This document shows, in pieces, positions 34,747 to 43,567 of a stretch of DNA of 64,000 bases (the first letter of the stretch is position 1; each line of letters opens with the position of its first letter). The translations under genes and the position numbers were made by a program. The stretch is taken from positions 1,240,001 to 1,304,000 of the forward strand of contig JADJWE010000001.1 in NCBI GenBank assembly GCA_016716525.1, given 5' to 3'. This DNA comes from Candidatus Flexicrinis affinis (GTDB lineage: Bacteria > Chloroflexota > Anaerolineae > Aggregatilineales > Phototrophicaceae). The notes under the pieces are model-generated. The model ran no database searches, was not told the origin of the DNA, and saw nothing but the letters and a program-made list of their open reading frames with translations.

Positions 34747-34832
34747 CGAAGTGCACCCCCCACGCAAGGTTGTCTGCTCTGAATCATACACCAAGTTCAG
34801 TGGCAGGGCAGCACGACGGCAAGCGGGTGGGC

Positions 34833-34838
34833 TATACT
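34833..34838 (+). promoter_or_regulatory. Possible -10 element before the HEAT-repeat gene
   Basis: TATACT lies 37 bases before the proposed TTG start in the divergent gap between the M23 and HEAT-repeat genes. No -35 box is apparent. Confidence 0.3.
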
Positions 34839-34874
34839 ACTGCGCGTGTTCGAGCACAGATGCGAGGACTCATC

Positions 34875-35108
34875 TTGACCAGCAATCAAAAGAAACTTGT
34901 GCAGTATCACCTCGCACGACTCAAGGATCGGCGTCCCGAGGCGCGTCTTGAGGCCATCAGCGAACTGACCGAGCTCGGCGATCACGACGCGCTTCCTGCG
35001 CTTCAGGCCCTGTTTGAGACCGATCCCGACATTAGCGTCCGCCGCGCGGCGCAGCACGCTGGCCGGCAGATCTATTTGCGGACGCGCAAGTCGGGCGAAG
35101 GCGAGTAG
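34875..35108 (+). CDS. Small HEAT-repeat protein
   Basis: A 77-residue all-helical protein with about two HEAT-like repeats (ARLEAISELTELGDHDALPA, then LQALFETDPDISVRRAAQHA). Such repeats mediate protein-protein contacts; the partner is unknown. I place the start at the TTG at 34875 because GAGGA is 6 bases upstream; an in-frame ATG at 34860 would add five residues (MRGLI). The tail is basic. It is followed 81 bases later by the aminopeptidase gene. Confidence 0.6.
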   Translation: MTSNQKKLVQYHLARLKDRRPEARLEAISELTELGDHDALPALQALFETDPDISVRRAAQHAGRQIYLRTRKSGEGE

Positions 35109-35189
35109 GGCGGGACGTGTCGAATTGATGGTGGTTACGGCATAATCTGGTCCATTGACGTGTGGCCCACCCAGAACATAGGAACTGAT

Positions 35190-36698
35190 ATGGTTGACAT
35201 CACTATTCGGGCAGAAAGCCCGGAGGCCATGGAGACGGATGCGCTTGTCGTTTTGGTGCCTTCAGGCGCGCAAGCGGCAGCCTCGTTCGGCGCAAGTGCG
35301 ATCGACGCGGCTTTGGGGGGCCTCATTGACCGACTTCTCAACGCAGGCGACTTTTCTGGCAAGGCTGAGCAGACCGTCGTTCTCTATCCGCCGGAATCGA
35401 TAGCATTCAAGCGGGTCGTCTTGGTTGGACTCGGAAACGGCGATCTCCCGTTAGCGGAGCAGATCAGACGCGCTGCCGCGGTGGCAGGCAAGCGGGTGCA
35501 AGACTTAGGCGCGAAGACCGCAGCGATCTACGGTCTGCCTGATCCGATTGACATGACCGCAGCTGCCGTTGCCGAAGGTGTGATGCTCGGGCTATACACG
35601 TTTGACGGCCTTAAGTCGAAGTCGGCTGACTCGAACAAGCTCGAACAAGCCATGATCGTTTGCTCCGAGGACGTGGTACAGCGGGCTGAGGCGGGTGTGC
35701 GTACCGGCACAGCACTGGCTCGCGCGGCGTCCCTCGCTCGGGATCTGGCGAATCTCCCGCCCAACGTGTGTACACCCGCGTATCTCGCCGAGACGGCGGT
35801 TCGGATCGCTGGAGAGCGCGGCTTGCAGATCGAGGTGCTGGAACGGGGTCAGATGCAGGCACTGCAAATGGGCGCGATTCTGGCTGTAGCACAAGCCGCC
35901 CACAATCCGCCGCGGTTCATCGTACTGCAGCACAATGCCCATCGTTCCGCCGACCTGGACACACTTGTGCTGATCGGCAAAGGCGTGACGTTCGACACCG
36001 GCGGCTACTCGCTGAAGACGCGCGACGGCATGATCGGTATGAAAGGCGACATGTCTGGCGCAGCGGCGGTCCTCGGTGCGATGCAGGCCGTTGCGGAGTT
36101 GGCCGTCGACAAGCACGTTGTCGGCATCATCCCCGCGTCGGAGAATCTAGTGGACTCTGCTGCGTATCGCCCGCAGGACGTCATCACGGCGTCGAATGGC
36201 AAAACGATCGAGATCATCAGCACTGACGCCGAAGGGCGCCTGCTTCTGGCCGACGCGCTGGTGTATGGCAAACGGTTCGCGCCCGATGCGGTGGTCGACA
36301 TCGCCACGCTGACCGGTTCGGCGGCGTCCGCTCTTGGGGGTGTGTATTCGGCGGTCTTTACGTCGGATGCAGAGCTGCGCCGCGCGCTCGAGCGCGCGGG
36401 CAATTCGGTATACGAGCGCGTATGGCCGATGCCGATGGCGCCCGAATACCGCAAACAGATCGACAGCGACACGGCGGACATGCGCAACAGCTCGACGGTC
36501 GCGAAGGCCGGTGCAAGCGTGGCCGCTATGTTCCTTGCCGAGTTCGTCGATTATCCGGTATGGGCGCACGTGGACATGGCAGGCACATTTGCCGATTCGG
36601 GAGCGAGCGCGTATATCCCGGCAAAGGGCATGTCGGGTTATGGGGCGCGCCTGCTGACCCAATTTGTCATCGAATGGACGACACGTAAGGGAGCGTAG
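35190..36698 (+). CDS. pepA: Leucyl aminopeptidase (M17 family)
   Basis: PepA removes N-terminal residues using two metal ions. The metal and catalytic region is complete: GKGVTFDTGGYSLK, the glycine loop with MKGDMSGAAAVL, and STDAEGRLLLADAL holding the D-x-E ligands and the arginine. The N-terminal half is the M17 regulatory domain. The length of 502 residues is normal. The ATG at 35190 has AGGAACTGAT before it and is preferred to a GTG at 35160. Only 2 bases separate its stop from ppgK, so both are likely co-transcribed. Confidence 0.95.
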   Translation: MVDITIRAESPEAMETDALVVLVPSGAQAAASFGASAIDAALGGLIDRLLNAGDFSGKAEQTVVLYPPESIAFKRVVLVGLGNGDLPLAEQIRRAAAVAGKRVQDLGAKTAAIYGLPDPIDMTAAAVAEGVMLGLYTFDGLKSKSADSNKLEQAMIVCSEDVVQRAEAGVRTGTALARAASLARDLANLPPNVCTPAYLAETAVRIAGERGLQIEVLERGQMQALQMGAILAVAQAAHNPPRFIVLQHNAHRSADLDTLVLIGKGVTFDTGGYSLKTRDGMIGMKGDMSGAAAVLGAMQAVAELAVDKHVVGIIPASENLVDSAAYRPQDVITASNGKTIEIISTDAEGRLLLADALVYGKRFAPDAVVDIATLTGSAASALGGVYSAVFTSDAELRRALERAGNSVYERVWPMPMAPEYRKQIDSDTADMRNSSTVAKAGASVAAMFLAEFVDYPVWAHVDMAGTFADSGASAYIPAKGMSGYGARLLTQFVIEWTTRKGA

Positions 36699-36700
36699 AC

Positions 36701-37492
36701 GTGGCTACATTTCTCGGAATCGATATCGGCGGCTCTGGGATCAAAGGGGCAGTCGTCAACGCGGCCGACGGAGAACTGGTGTCCGAACGACTGCGCGTCG
36801 ATACGCCTCAACCTTCGACGCCAACCGCGGTCGCTCAGGCGGTGAAGACGCTGGTCGAGATGGCGGCGTACTCGGGGCCGATCGGCTGTACGTATCCCGG
36901 GATTGTCAAAAACGGCGTCATGCTTTCTGCCGCGAACGTAGATGCCGCTTGGATCGGGTGTGACGGACAGACCTTGTTCAAAGATGTCGTGCAAATGCCG
37001 TTTGTCGTGCTCAACGATGCCGATGCGGCAGGCGAGGCAGAGATGGTCTTTGGCGCCGGAAAGGGCAAGATGGGGGTAGTCATCATGCTCACGTTCGGCA
37101 CAGGAATCGGAAGCGCGCTTTTTCTCGACGGCAAGCTCGTGCCCAATACAGAGTTCGGCCACCTGCACATGGGGAACAAGATCGCCGAGGCGCGCGCGTC
37201 GGCGCGGGTCAAGGAAGAGAAAGAGATGTCGTGGTCGAAGTGGGGTCGGCGTGTGCACGACTATCTCACTCATCTAGAGCGGATCTTCACGCCGGATATG
37301 TTCATCATTGGTGGCGGCATCAGCAAGCGCTTCGACCGGTTTGTCGAATACATCAACATCAACGCGGAGATCGCGCCGGCACATTTCTACAACGACGCGG
37401 GGATCGTCGGTGCCGCGATGGCTGCCGCTGCCATTTTCCCAGCCCCGTCTGCCGGAAAGAAACAGCCCGAGTCAAAGGGCAAGTCAAGTTAG
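36701..37492 (+). CDS. ppgK: Polyphosphate glucokinase (ROK fold)
   Basis: PpgK phosphorylates glucose with inorganic polyphosphate (and often ATP). The phosphate-binding motif GIDIGGSGIKGA opens the protein. FGAGKGKMGVVIMLTFGTGI and the following PNTEFGHLHMG are characteristic of the polyphosphate-using branch of the ROK/hexokinase family rather than ordinary glucokinases. Length 263 residues fits. The C-terminus carries a Lys/Ser-rich tail. It follows pepA by 2 bases and converges on the flavin reductase gene with a 9-base overlap. Confidence 0.9.
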   Translation: MATFLGIDIGGSGIKGAVVNAADGELVSERLRVDTPQPSTPTAVAQAVKTLVEMAAYSGPIGCTYPGIVKNGVMLSAANVDAAWIGCDGQTLFKDVVQMPFVVLNDADAAGEAEMVFGAGKGKMGVVIMLTFGTGIGSALFLDGKLVPNTEFGHLHMGNKIAEARASARVKEEKEMSWSKWGRRVHDYLTHLERIFTPDMFIIGGGISKRFDRFVEYININAEIAPAHFYNDAGIVGAAMAAAAIFPAPSAGKKQPESKGKSS

Positions 37493-37972
37493 AGGGACGA
37501 AGCTTCCCCAACGCCGGTTCGTATAGACCAACGGGACTTCGTCGAAAACGGAGGCAGCCACGATCTCGCCGACAAAGATCGTATGATCTCCAGCTACAAC
37601 CGTTTGCGCTGTGCGGCAGTCGATCCACGCCAGTGCGCCGTCGAGCAGCGGCGATCCCGTTTCGAGCGTAGAGTACTCGACGCCTTCGAAGCGGTCGACG
37701 ATGTCCGGAATCATGCCAGCAAAACGCCGAGCGACTTCCTGCTGACTTGACGACAGGATGTTGACGGCGAAGTGGCCCGCAGCCATCAGCACGGGGAGTG
37801 AGGCCGCCCGGTGACTGATGCACACGAGGATGAGCGATGCGTCGAGACTGACGCTCGAAAACGAGCTGACCGTCAATCCATGAGGCCGGCCATCATGTGT
37901 CGTCGTAACGACCGTGACCCCGGATGCCCATTTCGCAAGCGTATTCCGGAACAGTTCCGCGTCAATTCCCAT
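37484..37972 (-). CDS. Flavin reductase-like / flavin-binding oxidoreductase
   Basis: A 162-residue protein of the flavin reductase (FMN-binding split barrel) family: WASGVTVVTTTHDGRPHGLT, then SSFSSVSLDASLILVC, and the C-terminal HTIFVGEIV. Members either reduce free FMN/FAD with NAD(P)H for partner monooxygenases or bind FMN tightly. The start is placed at the ATG at 37972, preceded by GAGGGCTTC; the frame stays open 32 codons further but without similarity. Its partner enzyme is not evident; the F420 genes start 2 kb away on the other strand. Confidence 0.85.
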   Translation of the reverse strand: MGIDAELFRNTLAKWASGVTVVTTTHDGRPHGLTVSSFSSVSLDASLILVCISHRAASLPVLMAAGHFAVNILSSSQQEVARRFAGMIPDIVDRFEGVEYSTLETGSPLLDGALAWIDCRTAQTVVAGDHTIFVGEIVAASVFDEVPLVYTNRRWGSFVPLT

Positions 37973-38185
37973 GAAGCCCTCGTACCCTTGTCGGCTATGG
38001 CCCTGCGGCAGCAATCCGTCGACTATACCCGACAGCGAATCGTGATACCAGTTCGCTAAAGCGGCCAACGGTGCCTAACAGCCCGGCTTGTGGCAGAATT
38101 GGTGGCGCCGCGTGAGTTTGTGCGTATTCGCCGCCACATCCGTGTAAAATCTGTCGACCACGATACCGCATATCGAGACTCGTCC

Positions 38186-39157
38186 ATGACCGTACGCCCA
38201 ACGTATTCGATCGTTGCCCCCGTCTACAACGAAGAGGGGAATGTCCCGCGCCTCGTGTCTGAAGTGACCCGCGTCATGGACTCGACGGACGAGCCATGGG
38301 AGCTGATTCTCGTCAATGACGGAAGCCGCGACAAGTCGCTCGATGAGATGCGTGCCGAGGCTGCGAAGAACCCCCGCGTGAAGATCGTCAACTTTGCGCG
38401 CAACTTCGGTCATCAGGTGGCAGTGACCGCCGGCATCGACTTCGCGTCCGGCCGGGCGGTGGTCTTGATCGATGCCGATCTGCAGGACCCGCCCGAGGTT
38501 ATCCTCGAGCTGATCGATCGCTGGAAGGCGGGCTACGAAGTGGTGTATGCGGTTCGTTCGGAACGTAAAGGCGAATCGTGGTTCAAACGCGCAACGGCCA
38601 AGATGTTTTACCGCGTGATCTACCGCATTACCGACGTCCACATTCCGCTAGATACCGGCGATTTCCGGCTGATGGACGAGCGCGTCGCCCACGTGCTGCG
38701 GACGATGCGCGAGCACAACCGCTTCATTCGCGGCATGACGAGCTGGGTCGGGTTTCGTCAGACCGGCGTGCAATATGTGCGCGAGGCGCGTACGATCGGC
38801 GAGACCAAGTATCCGCTGCGCAAGATGATGCGATTTGCTTGGGATGCCGTGACGGGATTCTCGTTCTTCCCGCTTCAGGTGATGATCTACGTGTCGCTCG
38901 CGTTGGGCCTGCTGGCCGTGTTGGCGATACCGGTTATCGCACTGCTGCGCATCCGGTTCGGACCAGAATTCTTCGGCGGCCAAGCGACGACAATCGTGGT
39001 GCTTTTGCTGCTCGGCAGCTTTCAGCTTTTCTTCCTGTTCGTGCTCGGGCAGTATGTCGCACGTATCTATGACGAAACGCGCGGACGACCGCTGTATGTG
39101 GTAGCATCAACAGAGAATGTCGAGCCAGACAAGGACTCAGGGGGAGATCAACCATGA
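38186..39157 (+). CDS. Polyprenyl-phosphate-type family 2 glycosyltransferase (GtrB/DPM1-like)
   Basis: An N-terminal GT-A domain (YSIVAPVYNEEGNV; LVNDGSRDKS; DADLQDPPE) is followed by two C-terminal membrane helices (about 230-295). This is the layout of GtrB, ArnC and related enzymes that load a sugar onto undecaprenyl phosphate at the inner membrane. The conserved DTGDFRLMD and NRFIRGM blocks are present. The length of 323 residues is typical. The ATG at 38186 has only a weak upstream ribosome site, and a TAAAAT at 38145-38150 may be a -10 box. It overlaps the next gene by 4 bases. Confidence 0.9.
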   Translation: MTVRPTYSIVAPVYNEEGNVPRLVSEVTRVMDSTDEPWELILVNDGSRDKSLDEMRAEAAKNPRVKIVNFARNFGHQVAVTAGIDFASGRAVVLIDADLQDPPEVILELIDRWKAGYEVVYAVRSERKGESWFKRATAKMFYRVIYRITDVHIPLDTGDFRLMDERVAHVLRTMREHNRFIRGMTSWVGFRQTGVQYVREARTIGETKYPLRKMMRFAWDAVTGFSFFPLQVMIYVSLALGLLAVLAIPVIALLRIRFGPEFFGGQATTIVVLLLLGSFQLFFLFVLGQYVARIYDETRGRPLYVVASTENVEPDKDSGGDQP

Positions 39158-39393
39158 GCGACCTCCCGGACGATCTGAAGCGCGATATAGACCGCTATCA
39201 GCAGCTGGTGCAGACGTATGAGGCGCTAGATGCCGAGATTGACGACCTGCTGGCATCCTATGGCGGCGCCGTAGATCAGATGAACGACAGCGACAAAGCG
39301 CGCTACCGTGGGCTGTTCCGTCGGCGCGACGAAACACTGAACGAAATGCGCGTCATGGAACTGGATCTCATCGACTCAGAAGACAATCCGTGA
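39154..39393 (+). CDS. Small coiled-coil protein of unknown function
   Basis: A 79-residue, highly charged, all-helical protein. Heptad-like spacing of Leu/Ile/Tyr (LKRDIDRYQQLVQTYEALDA and further) indicates a coiled coil. No cysteines and no membrane helix are present. The ATG overlaps the glycosyltransferase stop and its own stop overlaps the next GTG, so it is translationally coupled on both sides. It may be an accessory subunit of one neighbour. I do not recognise the family. Confidence 0.6.
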   Translation: MSDLPDDLKRDIDRYQQLVQTYEALDAEIDDLLASYGGAVDQMNDSDKARYRGLFRRRDETLNEMRVMELDLIDSEDNP

Positions 39394-39797
39394 TCGACCC
39401 CGACGAGCGTGTCCTTGTTTGCGTTATCAACCGCAAGCGTGATTTTGTGCGCCTGCGTGACGAGCAGTGGTACCGCATTCCGGTCGGGCGCTTTCCTGAA
39501 GGCATCGATGCAACGTATCTCGCGTTTTTCTTCAGCCGGGCTTTCGGCGCGCTGAACGGCGCGGTGCATTGCTACGCAAGGGTGACAGGCATTGAGCTGA
39601 GCTACCGCAGTTGGGTGCTGCCGGACGAGCCCGACCATCCGCGCGCACAGGCTGTATACTATCGCGTCGCGCTCGGCCCAATTACCCGTAAGCATCCACC
39701 CGTTTCCAACCCGACTAAGCATCGCATCTCGTTCATCCGAACGCGCTGGGATTCATTTCAGTCGGCGCGAACCGTTGATGATCTGTACGTGCGCTAG
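39390..39797 (+). CDS. Conserved protein of unknown function with PUA/EVE-like pattern
   Basis: A 135-residue basic protein of short beta strands. The run VLVCVINRKRDFVRLRDEQW, followed by YRIPV, a tract with TYLAFFFSRAFG, then LPDEPDHPRAQAVYYRVALG and finally HRISFIRTRWDSF form a recurring pattern that I associate with uncharacterised proteins of Chloroflexota and cyanobacteria. The fold looks like an EVE/PUA-type nucleic-acid reader, but that is a guess. The GTG start overlaps the coiled-coil gene (GTGA). It ends about 90 bases before the F420 genes. Confidence 0.55.
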   Translation: MIDPDERVLVCVINRKRDFVRLRDEQWYRIPVGRFPEGIDATYLAFFFSRAFGALNGAVHCYARVTGIELSYRSWVLPDEPDHPRAQAVYYRVALGPITRKHPPVSNPTKHRISFIRTRWDSFQSARTVDDLYVR

Positions 39798-39835
39798 AGT
39801 AAGCGACGTCAATCGAAGGTCGTCCGCGGACAGAC

Positions 39836-39841
39836 TATAAT
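39836..39841 (+). promoter_or_regulatory. -10 element upstream of the F420 gene block
   Basis: A perfect TATAAT lies 45 bases before the npdG ATG, in the only gap (39798-39886) in this region. No -35 box matches at 16-18 bases upstream. It could let the F420 genes be expressed apart from the three upstream genes. Confidence 0.4.
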
Positions 39842-39886
39842 TGTGAAGGTCACTGCTGCAGACAGGCACCACCTGAAAGGACAACT

Positions 39887-40567
39887 ATGGCCGAAAGCGA
39901 CAGCGGAATCATGGTCACTTTGGCAGTTATCGGCGGTACTGGCAAAGAGGGCAGCGGGCTGGCGATGCGCTGGGCGCTCAACGGCTATCGTGTGCTGATC
40001 GGCTCGCGCGATGCACAACGGGCGGTGGCGCGCTGCGGTGAGCTGAATAACGAACTGGGCGGGGATTATCTTACTGGTATGGCGAACCCGGATGCCGCGG
40101 CCGCTGCAGACTTCGTCGTGGTTTCCGTGCCGTTTGACGCACAGCCTGAGATCGTCGAGTCAATCAAGGCGCATACTGCCGGCAAGATCGTCGTTGACTT
40201 GACCGTGCCGTTAAAGCCGCCGCATGTTCGCACTGTGTTCGTGCCGCAAGGCGATGCCGCCGCGCTCAATACGCAGCGTATTCTCGGCCCGGATGCGCGC
40301 GTCGTAGGCGCGTTCCACAACGTAAGCGCGGGCAAGCTCAAGGATCCGAATACGGACGTCGACTGCGATGTGTTGGTGTGCTCTGACGATGACGATGCCA
40401 AACGAGACGTAATTCGGTTGGTCGAAGCGGCTGGAATGCGCGGCATCGACGCTGGCCCGCTGGCCAATGTTGTCGCGGCCGAAGCATTGACCCCGGTGCT
40501 CCTGCACATCAACAAAGTGTATGGCGTCAAGGGGACAGGGATTCGAATCACAGGACTTCCCTCGTGA
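39887..40567 (+). CDS. npdG: F420H2:NADP+ oxidoreductase
   Basis: NpdG/Fno passes hydride between reduced coenzyme F420 and NADP+. A Rossmann domain opens with AVIGGTGKEGSGLAMRWALN and the NADP-specific GSRD. Later come VVSVPFD, VVDLTVPL and the C-terminal ALTPVLLHINKVYG, all as in the NpdG family. The length of 226 residues is normal. The ATG has GAAAGGACAACT upstream. The 4-base overlap with cofE and the whole downstream block make the role in F420 metabolism well supported. Confidence 0.92.
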   Translation: MAESDSGIMVTLAVIGGTGKEGSGLAMRWALNGYRVLIGSRDAQRAVARCGELNNELGGDYLTGMANPDAAAAADFVVVSVPFDAQPEIVESIKAHTAGKIVVDLTVPLKPPHVRTVFVPQGDAAALNTQRILGPDARVVGAFHNVSAGKLKDPNTDVDCDVLVCSDDDDAKRDVIRLVEAAGMRGIDAGPLANVVAAEALTPVLLHINKVYGVKGTGIRITGLPS

Positions 40568-41328
40568 GCGATCGGCGCGTAACGCTGTGGTCGGTACCGG
40601 GGATTCCGCTGATTCACGCGGGTGACGACCTCGCGGACATGATCATCGAAGCAATACATCGGGCCGGGGAACGTTTGATCACCAACGACGTGCTTGTGAT
40701 TTCGTCCAAGATTGTCTCCAAAAGCGAAGGCCGCATGGTCGACCTGCGGACGGTCACAGCATCGGACGAGGCGCAGGCGCTCGCCAGCAAGACGGGCAAA
40801 GACCCGCGAATCGTCGAGCTGGTCCTGCGCGAATCGGCGAGCGTATCGCGCGTGGCCCCAAACGTGCTTGTGACCACCCACCGGCTCGGGTTCACGAGCG
40901 CCAACGCGGGAATCGACCAGAGCAATATCGAAGACGGCGATACGCATGCGCTTCTGCTGCCGGTTGACCCAGACGGCAGCGCGTCGGCGCTGCGAGATCG
41001 TATCGAAGCGCTCACGGGTGCCGTGTGTGGTGTAATTATCAGCGACTCGCACGGTCGACCGTTTCGCGTGGGCAACATCGGCGTGGCGATTGGCGCGGCA
41101 GGGGTAACCACAGTGCTCGATCTGCGCGGAAGCGAAGATCTGTATGGACGGCCCCTCCGCATTACCGTAAGCGCGTACGGCGATTTGCTGGCGTCGGCAG
41201 CGCACCTGATCTGCGGAGAGGGTGCGGATGGCTTGCCAGTCGTGCTCGTACGCGGTATCCCCTCAGTCGGTCCGTATGGTTCGGCAGCAGACTTGAATCG
41301 GCAGCCCCAACATGACCTTTATCGCTAA
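40564..41328 (+). CDS. cofE: Coenzyme F420-0:L-glutamate ligase
   Basis: CofE adds gamma-linked glutamates to F420-0 using GTP. The family signature is seen in SKIVSKSEGR, the glycine-poor HRLGFTSANAGIDQSN, and CGVIISDSHGRPFRVG. At 254 residues it is the archaeal-type single-domain enzyme, not the two-domain actinobacterial FbiB. The GTG start overlaps npdG by 4 bases and the end overlaps the nitroreductase gene by 17. Confidence 0.95.
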   Translation: MSDRRVTLWSVPGIPLIHAGDDLADMIIEAIHRAGERLITNDVLVISSKIVSKSEGRMVDLRTVTASDEAQALASKTGKDPRIVELVLRESASVSRVAPNVLVTTHRLGFTSANAGIDQSNIEDGDTHALLLPVDPDGSASALRDRIEALTGAVCGVIISDSHGRPFRVGNIGVAIGAAGVTTVLDLRGSEDLYGRPLRITVSAYGDLLASAAHLICGEGADGLPVVLVRGIPSVGPYGSAADLNRQPQHDLYR

Positions 41329-41947
41329 TCCCGATGCCCGAGAACGGGTCGAGTCGCTGCGCGCGATCATCTACGGCAGACGTTCGATTCGCCGGTATAC
41401 CGGCGAACGCGTCCCGCGCGATGTCGTGACTGCGCTGCTGGATTCCGCCATTCGCGCGCCATCTGCGCACAATCGTCAGCCGTGGCGCTTTGCCGTGATC
41501 CAGGACGACGCGGCGAAGCGATCACTGGCGGCTGCAATGGGCAACCGACTGCGTGCAGACCTTGAGCGCGACGGCGTGTCGCAAGAAGCCATCGAGGCTG
41601 ATGCCGGGCGGTCGTATGCTCGGCTGACCGGCGCCCCTATCCTTATCGTATTGTGCCTGACCATGCGCGACATGGATGCGTATCCCGACCCGATCCGGGC
41701 GGCCCACGAGCGCACCATGGCTGTTCAGAGCGTGGCGATGGCCGGGCAGAACCTGCTGCTCAGTGCTCACGCCTATGGGCTGGGAGCCTGCTGGATGTGC
41801 GCGCCGCTGTTCTGTCAGGATGTCGTGCGCACAACCTTGGGACTTGATGCGGACTGGGAGCCGCAGGCGATCGTCGCGGTGGGAGCGCCGGCAGAAAGCC
41901 GGTCGCGATCTCGAAACCCGTTGGAAGAAAGTGTCGTGTGGCGGTGA
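41312..41947 (+). CDS. FMN nitroreductase-fold protein, likely dehydro-F420 reductase (FbiB C-terminal domain)
   Basis: A 211-residue nitroreductase family protein: YGRRSIRRYTGE and APSAHNRQPWRFAVI are the FMN-binding segments. The later LLLSAHAYGLGACWM is another usual block. In actinobacteria this domain is fused behind CofE as FbiB and reduces the dehydro-F420 precursor. Here it is a separate gene that directly follows and overlaps cofE, so the same task is the most likely. No distinct general nitroreductase substrate is suggested. It overlaps cofD by 10 bases. Confidence 0.85.
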   Translation: MTFIANPDARERVESLRAIIYGRRSIRRYTGERVPRDVVTALLDSAIRAPSAHNRQPWRFAVIQDDAAKRSLAAAMGNRLRADLERDGVSQEAIEADAGRSYARLTGAPILIVLCLTMRDMDAYPDPIRAAHERTMAVQSVAMAGQNLLLSAHAYGLGACWMCAPLFCQDVVRTTLGLDADWEPQAIVAVGAPAESRSRSRNPLEESVVWR

Positions 41948-42885
41948 GTACAGAACTGCGCGTTGTGTTGTTTGTTGGCGGCGTAGGCGGGGCCAAGCTG
42001 GCCGACGGGCTGAGCCGCTGCCTGCCGCCCGGCGCGCTTCGAATCGTCGTCAACGTGGGCGACGACTTCCGCCGCTACGGGCTGAAGATCTGCCCCGATT
42101 CCGACACCGTGCTGTATACGTTGGCTGGCAGGGTTGACCCGGTAAACGGGTGGGGTGTGGCCGGCGATACGTCGACTGTGCTGCAAGCCTTGGTCGAAAT
42201 GGGTGACGACGCGTGGTTTCGCCTCACGGACAATGATCTGGCGACGCATATGTATCGTACGCAGCGGATGGCCGACGGCGCGACACTCACACAAGTGACC
42301 GCGGAATTGGTAAGCGCGATGGGTGTGGACATCGACATTCTCCCTGTGACCGACGCGCCGGTTCCGACCCGAGTCCTGACAGCGGATTACGGGGAACTCG
42401 ACTTTCAGGAGTACTTCGTCCGCTATCGCTGGCAGCCCGAGGTCAAGTTCGTTCGCTACGTGGGCGCGGAAGACGCAAGCGTAACTGCCGAAGTCGCTGC
42501 GGCCATCGATTGGGCGACGTGCATCGTCCTTGCGCCGTCGAACCCGTGGCTGTCGATTGGGCCGATTCTGGCCGTCGGCGACATGCGCGAGCGACTCCTT
42601 GCGCGTGACGTGCCCCGTGTCGCGGTGACGCCGATTATCGATGGCAAGGCGGTTAAGGGGCCGGCGGCAAAGCTCATGGCCGAGCAGGGTCTTGAGGTCA
42701 GCGGGCGCAGCGTCGCCGACTTCTACGGGGCGTTATTGACCGACTTCATTGACGATGTTCGCAATCCGATATTTGCACGGGATGGAATGAACGTCGTTCA
42801 GCGAGATACGTTGATGCTTGAGCCGACAGATCGCATGCGCTTTGCGAGCGAATTGATCGGCTATATCGGGGAGCAAATCCGGTGA
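41938..42885 (+). CDS. cofD: 2-phospho-L-lactate (or phosphoenolpyruvate) transferase CofD
   Basis: CofD joins the phospho-carboxylate moiety activated by CofC to FO. The N-terminal LFVGGVGGAKLADGLSR is the diphosphate-binding signature. NVGDDFRRYGLKICPDSDTV and the C-terminal region with TPIIDGKAVKGPAAKLM are equally diagnostic. The length of 315 residues is normal. The GTG start overlaps the nitroreductase; its stop overlaps cofC. With a dehydro-F420 reductase next door, PEP rather than phospholactate is the likely donor acid (inference). Confidence 0.95.
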   Translation: MAVSTELRVVLFVGGVGGAKLADGLSRCLPPGALRIVVNVGDDFRRYGLKICPDSDTVLYTLAGRVDPVNGWGVAGDTSTVLQALVEMGDDAWFRLTDNDLATHMYRTQRMADGATLTQVTAELVSAMGVDIDILPVTDAPVPTRVLTADYGELDFQEYFVRYRWQPEVKFVRYVGAEDASVTAEVAAAIDWATCIVLAPSNPWLSIGPILAVGDMRERLLARDVPRVAVTPIIDGKAVKGPAAKLMAEQGLEVSGRSVADFYGALLTDFIDDVRNPIFARDGMNVVQRDTLMLEPTDRMRFASELIGYIGEQIR

Positions 42886-43565
42886 GCGTGTGGGTGGTGT
42901 TGCCCGTCAAACCGCTAAACCGTGCGAAAAGCCGGCTGGCCGACGTGTTGTCGGCCGATCAGCGCCAGCGCTTCGCTGAGATGACGCTCCGGCACATACT
43001 GGAGACAACCCGTTCTGCGCGGCAGGTCACCGGTACGTTGGTGATCAGCCGTGACAATAAGGTCCTGAGCATTGCTCGCGACTTTGGGGCGCGCACGGTA
43101 CAGGAAAGCGGCCAGCCTGCGCTCAACCCGGCCCTGATGCGCGCGACGCAACTGCTCGCCTCTTGGAACGCCGGCTCGATCCTCGTACTGCCTGCGGACG
43201 TGCCGCTCATCGGAATTGACGACGTCACGGACATGATCCGTTTGGCGGGAACGCACGAGCAGTGCGTGGTCATTGCTACCGATCGACTGCACGACGGAAC
43301 CAACGCGCTGTTGGTTAGGCCGCCCGGGCTGCTTGAATATGATTACGGCCCGGGCAGCTATCAGCGACATCTCGATCAGGCGCACGTGCTGGGCGTACAC
43401 GTCGCCGAGTATCATTCGCACAACTTGCAGTACGACCTCGACATCCCCGAGGACATCGACGCGTTCTATCAGGCCGTCTTTGGCCGTACCGTGCCGGACG
43501 GCGTATCGCTCGCCGAAGCATTCGATGAGCTGCAATCCGCATTTGAACGGCGGATGATGGGCTAG
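42882..43565 (+). CDS. cofC: Guanylyltransferase CofC (FbiD)
   Basis: CofC activates phosphoenolpyruvate or 2-phospholactate with GTP to give the donor for CofD. It is a nucleotidyltransferase-fold protein of 227 residues: VLPVKPLNRAKSRLADVLS, the acidic LVLPADVPLIG, and DGTNALLVRPPG are the family motifs. The GTG start overlaps the cofD stop by 4 bases. Two bases after its stop the LLM oxidoreductase gene begins. Confidence 0.93.
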   Translation: MSVWVVLPVKPLNRAKSRLADVLSADQRQRFAEMTLRHILETTRSARQVTGTLVISRDNKVLSIARDFGARTVQESGQPALNPALMRATQLLASWNAGSILVLPADVPLIGIDDVTDMIRLAGTHEQCVVIATDRLHDGTNALLVRPPGLLEYDYGPGSYQRHLDQAHVLGVHVAEYHSHNLQYDLDIPEDIDAFYQAVFGRTVPDGVSLAEAFDELQSAFERRMMG

Positions 43566-43567
43566 GC

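Noticed and set aside
40066..41205. A 379-codon open frame opposite npdG and cofE
   Set aside because: Antisense to two confidently identified F420 genes.
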